Positions 62,836-64,000 of a stretch of DNA of 64,000 bases are shown here, one piece after another. Below the pieces are notes generated by a model that was not told where the DNA came from, did not search any database, and saw only the letters and a program-made list of their open reading frames with translations. Each line of letters starts with the position of its first letter. Positions within the stretch are counted from its first letter, which is position 1. Position numbers and translations under genes: made by a program. The stretch is from Armatimonadetes bacterium Uphvl-Ar1 (lineage in GTDB: Bacteria > Armatimonadota > Fimbriimonadia > Fimbriimonadales > Fimbriimonadaceae): NCBI GenBank assembly GCA_002162075.1, contig CP021423.1:1240001-1304000 (forward strand), read 5' to 3'.

Positions 62836-63708
62836 CTACATCACACCCAACATATCTTTCGCCAAAGCAACCTGCTCCGCCGTTTTTTGCTTGAGACCCT
62901 CGTACTGATCTTCATTGAAACCGAGCCACAACCGAGCTTTTGCATCAACCGGACTTGGCGTTCCGACAATCTCCTTCGGAGCCAATTCATTGGCGATCGC
63001 ATCTGCGATGTGGGCACAGAACACTCCATCCTTCGGTACTGTTCCGTCGGGAATGATGTCGTGCTGAGAAATCATCTCAATCAATCCTTCCGGGAAATTC
63101 CACTTCTCCGCCAAGATTCCCCCCAACTGAGCATGAGTCACGCCCAAAATCCGCGCCTCAACCGATTCCAAGTGCTCGCCACGATTAATGGATTCCTTCA
63201 AAACTTCCATGTATGGCAAGTTGAACAGCGTAAAGAGGAACAGCCGACCTACGTCGTGCAGCAATCCGCCAATAAAAATTGTTTCAATATCTTTCTTGGG
63301 CAATCCCTTTGCTTTCGCAATTGATTCCGCACAAGTCGCCGACGCAAACGAATACTGCCAAAACGCCTTCTGAGTTTCCAAAATGCGAGGTGACGGAGAA
63401 TTAAGTGCGTTCAAAACGCCAATGCTCATTACCAAGTTCCGAACCTGGTGCATTCCCAAAATCGCAATCGTCTGGTTGACATTCACAATCTGCCGAGGCA
63501 AACCAAAGTATGCCGAGTTCACAACCTTCAAAAGCTTAGTCGTGATCGCCGCATCCGCCATCAACATACTTTCAATCTCAGTCGTCGTAGCTGTCTCTTT
63601 CTCAGTTGCTTGAACGACTTGCATAACAACGGTCGGCAGGGCGGGTAAGTCCACCATTGCCTTTTCGACATAGCGTCGAAGGAGCATATTGTCTGCGCGA
63701 AGTGCCAT
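62836..63708 (-). CDS. HDOD domain protein
   Basis: The 290-residue protein has an HDOD domain at about 15-205. It has LPALPTVVMQVVQATEKETATTTEIESMLMADAAITTKLLKVVNSAYFGLPRQI, followed by AILGMHQVRNLVMSIGV, GLLHDVGRLFLF and ILGVTHAQLGGILAEKWNFPEGLIEMISQHD. HDOD proteins are regulatory relatives of HD phosphohydrolases used in cyclic-di-GMP and chemotaxis signalling; several motif residues of a working HD site are kept here (HDVG). It lies 18 bases downstream of the cheA fragment and 85 bases upstream of fliD, so a motility role is likely. Confidence 0.92.
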   Translation of the reverse strand: MALRADNMLLRRYVEKAMVDLPALPTVVMQVVQATEKETATTTEIESMLMADAAITTKLLKVVNSAYFGLPRQIVNVNQTIAILGMHQVRNLVMSIGVLNALNSPSPRILETQKAFWQYSFASATCAESIAKAKGLPKKDIETIFIGGLLHDVGRLFLFTLFNLPYMEVLKESINRGEHLESVEARILGVTHAQLGGILAEKWNFPEGLIEMISQHDIIPDGTVPKDGVFCAHIADAIANELAPKEIVGTPSPVDAKARLWLGFNEDQYEGLKQKTAEQVALAKDMLGVM

Positions 63709-63726
63709 TTTTGTGTAGTCCTTTTC

Positions 63727-64000
63727 TTATCCTCGGTCGTTTTTCACGATTCCATTAATGTCCGCAATAAGAGCGACATTTCCGTCACCCAAAATTGTTG
63801 CGCCGCTGACCCCTGGGACATCTCCACAGAATCGACTGAGCGACTTAATTACAACTTCTTGCTCCCCAACCAGGCGATCAACAATCAACCCTATCCGTTG
63901 TTCGGCCAATCCAACAATCACAACATAAAACGAATCCGGGGTTTTGTAATCTCCCTGAATCCCAAACACTTCTCTCATCCGAACCAAAGGCGTTGTGACT
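63727..64000 (-). CDS. cheA: Chemotaxis kinase CheA, C-terminal CheW-like domain (5' end outside window)
   Basis: The frame is open to the window edge, and the 91 visible residues are the C-terminal end of a larger protein. TPLVRMREVFG is a CheW-like start of a strand pair. Then YVVIVGLAEQRIGLIVDRLVGEQEVVIKSLSR and GVSGATILGDGNVALIADINGIV are the hallmark of CheA regulatory (P5) domains, rather than of CheW alone. This part couples CheA to receptors. The TTG at 63987 is not a start. It is the first gene of a minus-strand group with HDOD and fliD. Confidence 0.85.
   Translation of the reverse strand, partial: VTTPLVRMREVFGIQGDYKTPDSFYVVIVGLAEQRIGLIVDRLVGEQEVVIKSLSRFCGDVPGVSGATILGDGNVALIADINGIVKNDRG

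Overview
The window looks like chromosomal DNA of a diderm, motile bacterium of roughly 50-55% GC, most likely from the Armatimonadota (Fimbriimonadia-like). This placement is inferred from the mix of genes: prepilin-type proteins with the FTLIELLVVIAIIAILAAIL-type start and DG-type C-termini, a PEP-CTERM protein, an LptD/OstA-like outer-membrane protein, several ECF sigma/anti-sigma pairs, a VanW-like protein and secreted caspase-like proteins. No rRNA, tRNA, CRISPR array, phage or transposase was seen. Coding density is high. No gap between genes exceeds about 265 bases; the longest are 36038-36300 (terminator plus three tandem repeats) and 37339-37590 (rpoD leader).

Layout. 1-9.5 kb: a membrane protein cut by the window edge, VanW-like protein, branched-chain aminotransferase, a zinc-ribbon protein, a lipoprotein, an ECF sigma/anti-sigma pair leading into dnaN, and a glycogen debranching enzyme. 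9.5-23 kb: an LptD-like protein divergent from an overlapping operon (ECF sigma, anti-sigma, membrane protein, GlnD-like uridylyltransferase), then two TrkA-type proteins and recJ. Facing these are a third ECF sigma/anti-sigma module with an HtrA-like protein that has lost its catalytic triad, and a dicarboxylate/amino-acid symporter. 23-29 kb: ribokinase-like kinase, VOC protein, glyA, PEP-CTERM protein, lipoprotein and two divergent prepilin-like proteins. 29-34 kb: a two-gene operon of secreted caspase-fold proteases, the second with a long beta-propeller region. 34-46.5 kb: groES-groEL behind a CIRCE-like operator, a cysteine desulfurase, rpoD, hisD/gltX, trpE, yggS-sepF, leuD and a DUF192 protein.

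46.5-53.5 kb: nusA-ylxR-infB, then a FAH-fold protein, an M16 peptidase and a GAF histidine kinase. nusA and the M16 gene are each broken by one missing base in a homopolymer. ylxR has no ATG, GTG or TTG start and seems to begin at ATT overlapping the nusA stop. 53.5-64 kb: ankyrin lipoprotein, GH109-like oxidoreductase, LtrA-like protein, TerC, an ABC exporter pair, and a chemotaxis/flagellar group (cheA C-terminus, HDOD protein, fliD).

The window is mostly housekeeping. The least ordinary parts are the paired secreted caspases, the sigma/anti-sigma/dead-HtrA module, the sigma-to-GlnD operon, the altered but symmetric CIRCE, and the AUU-start ylxR. Similarity statements come from motif recognition by eye; no database search was run.
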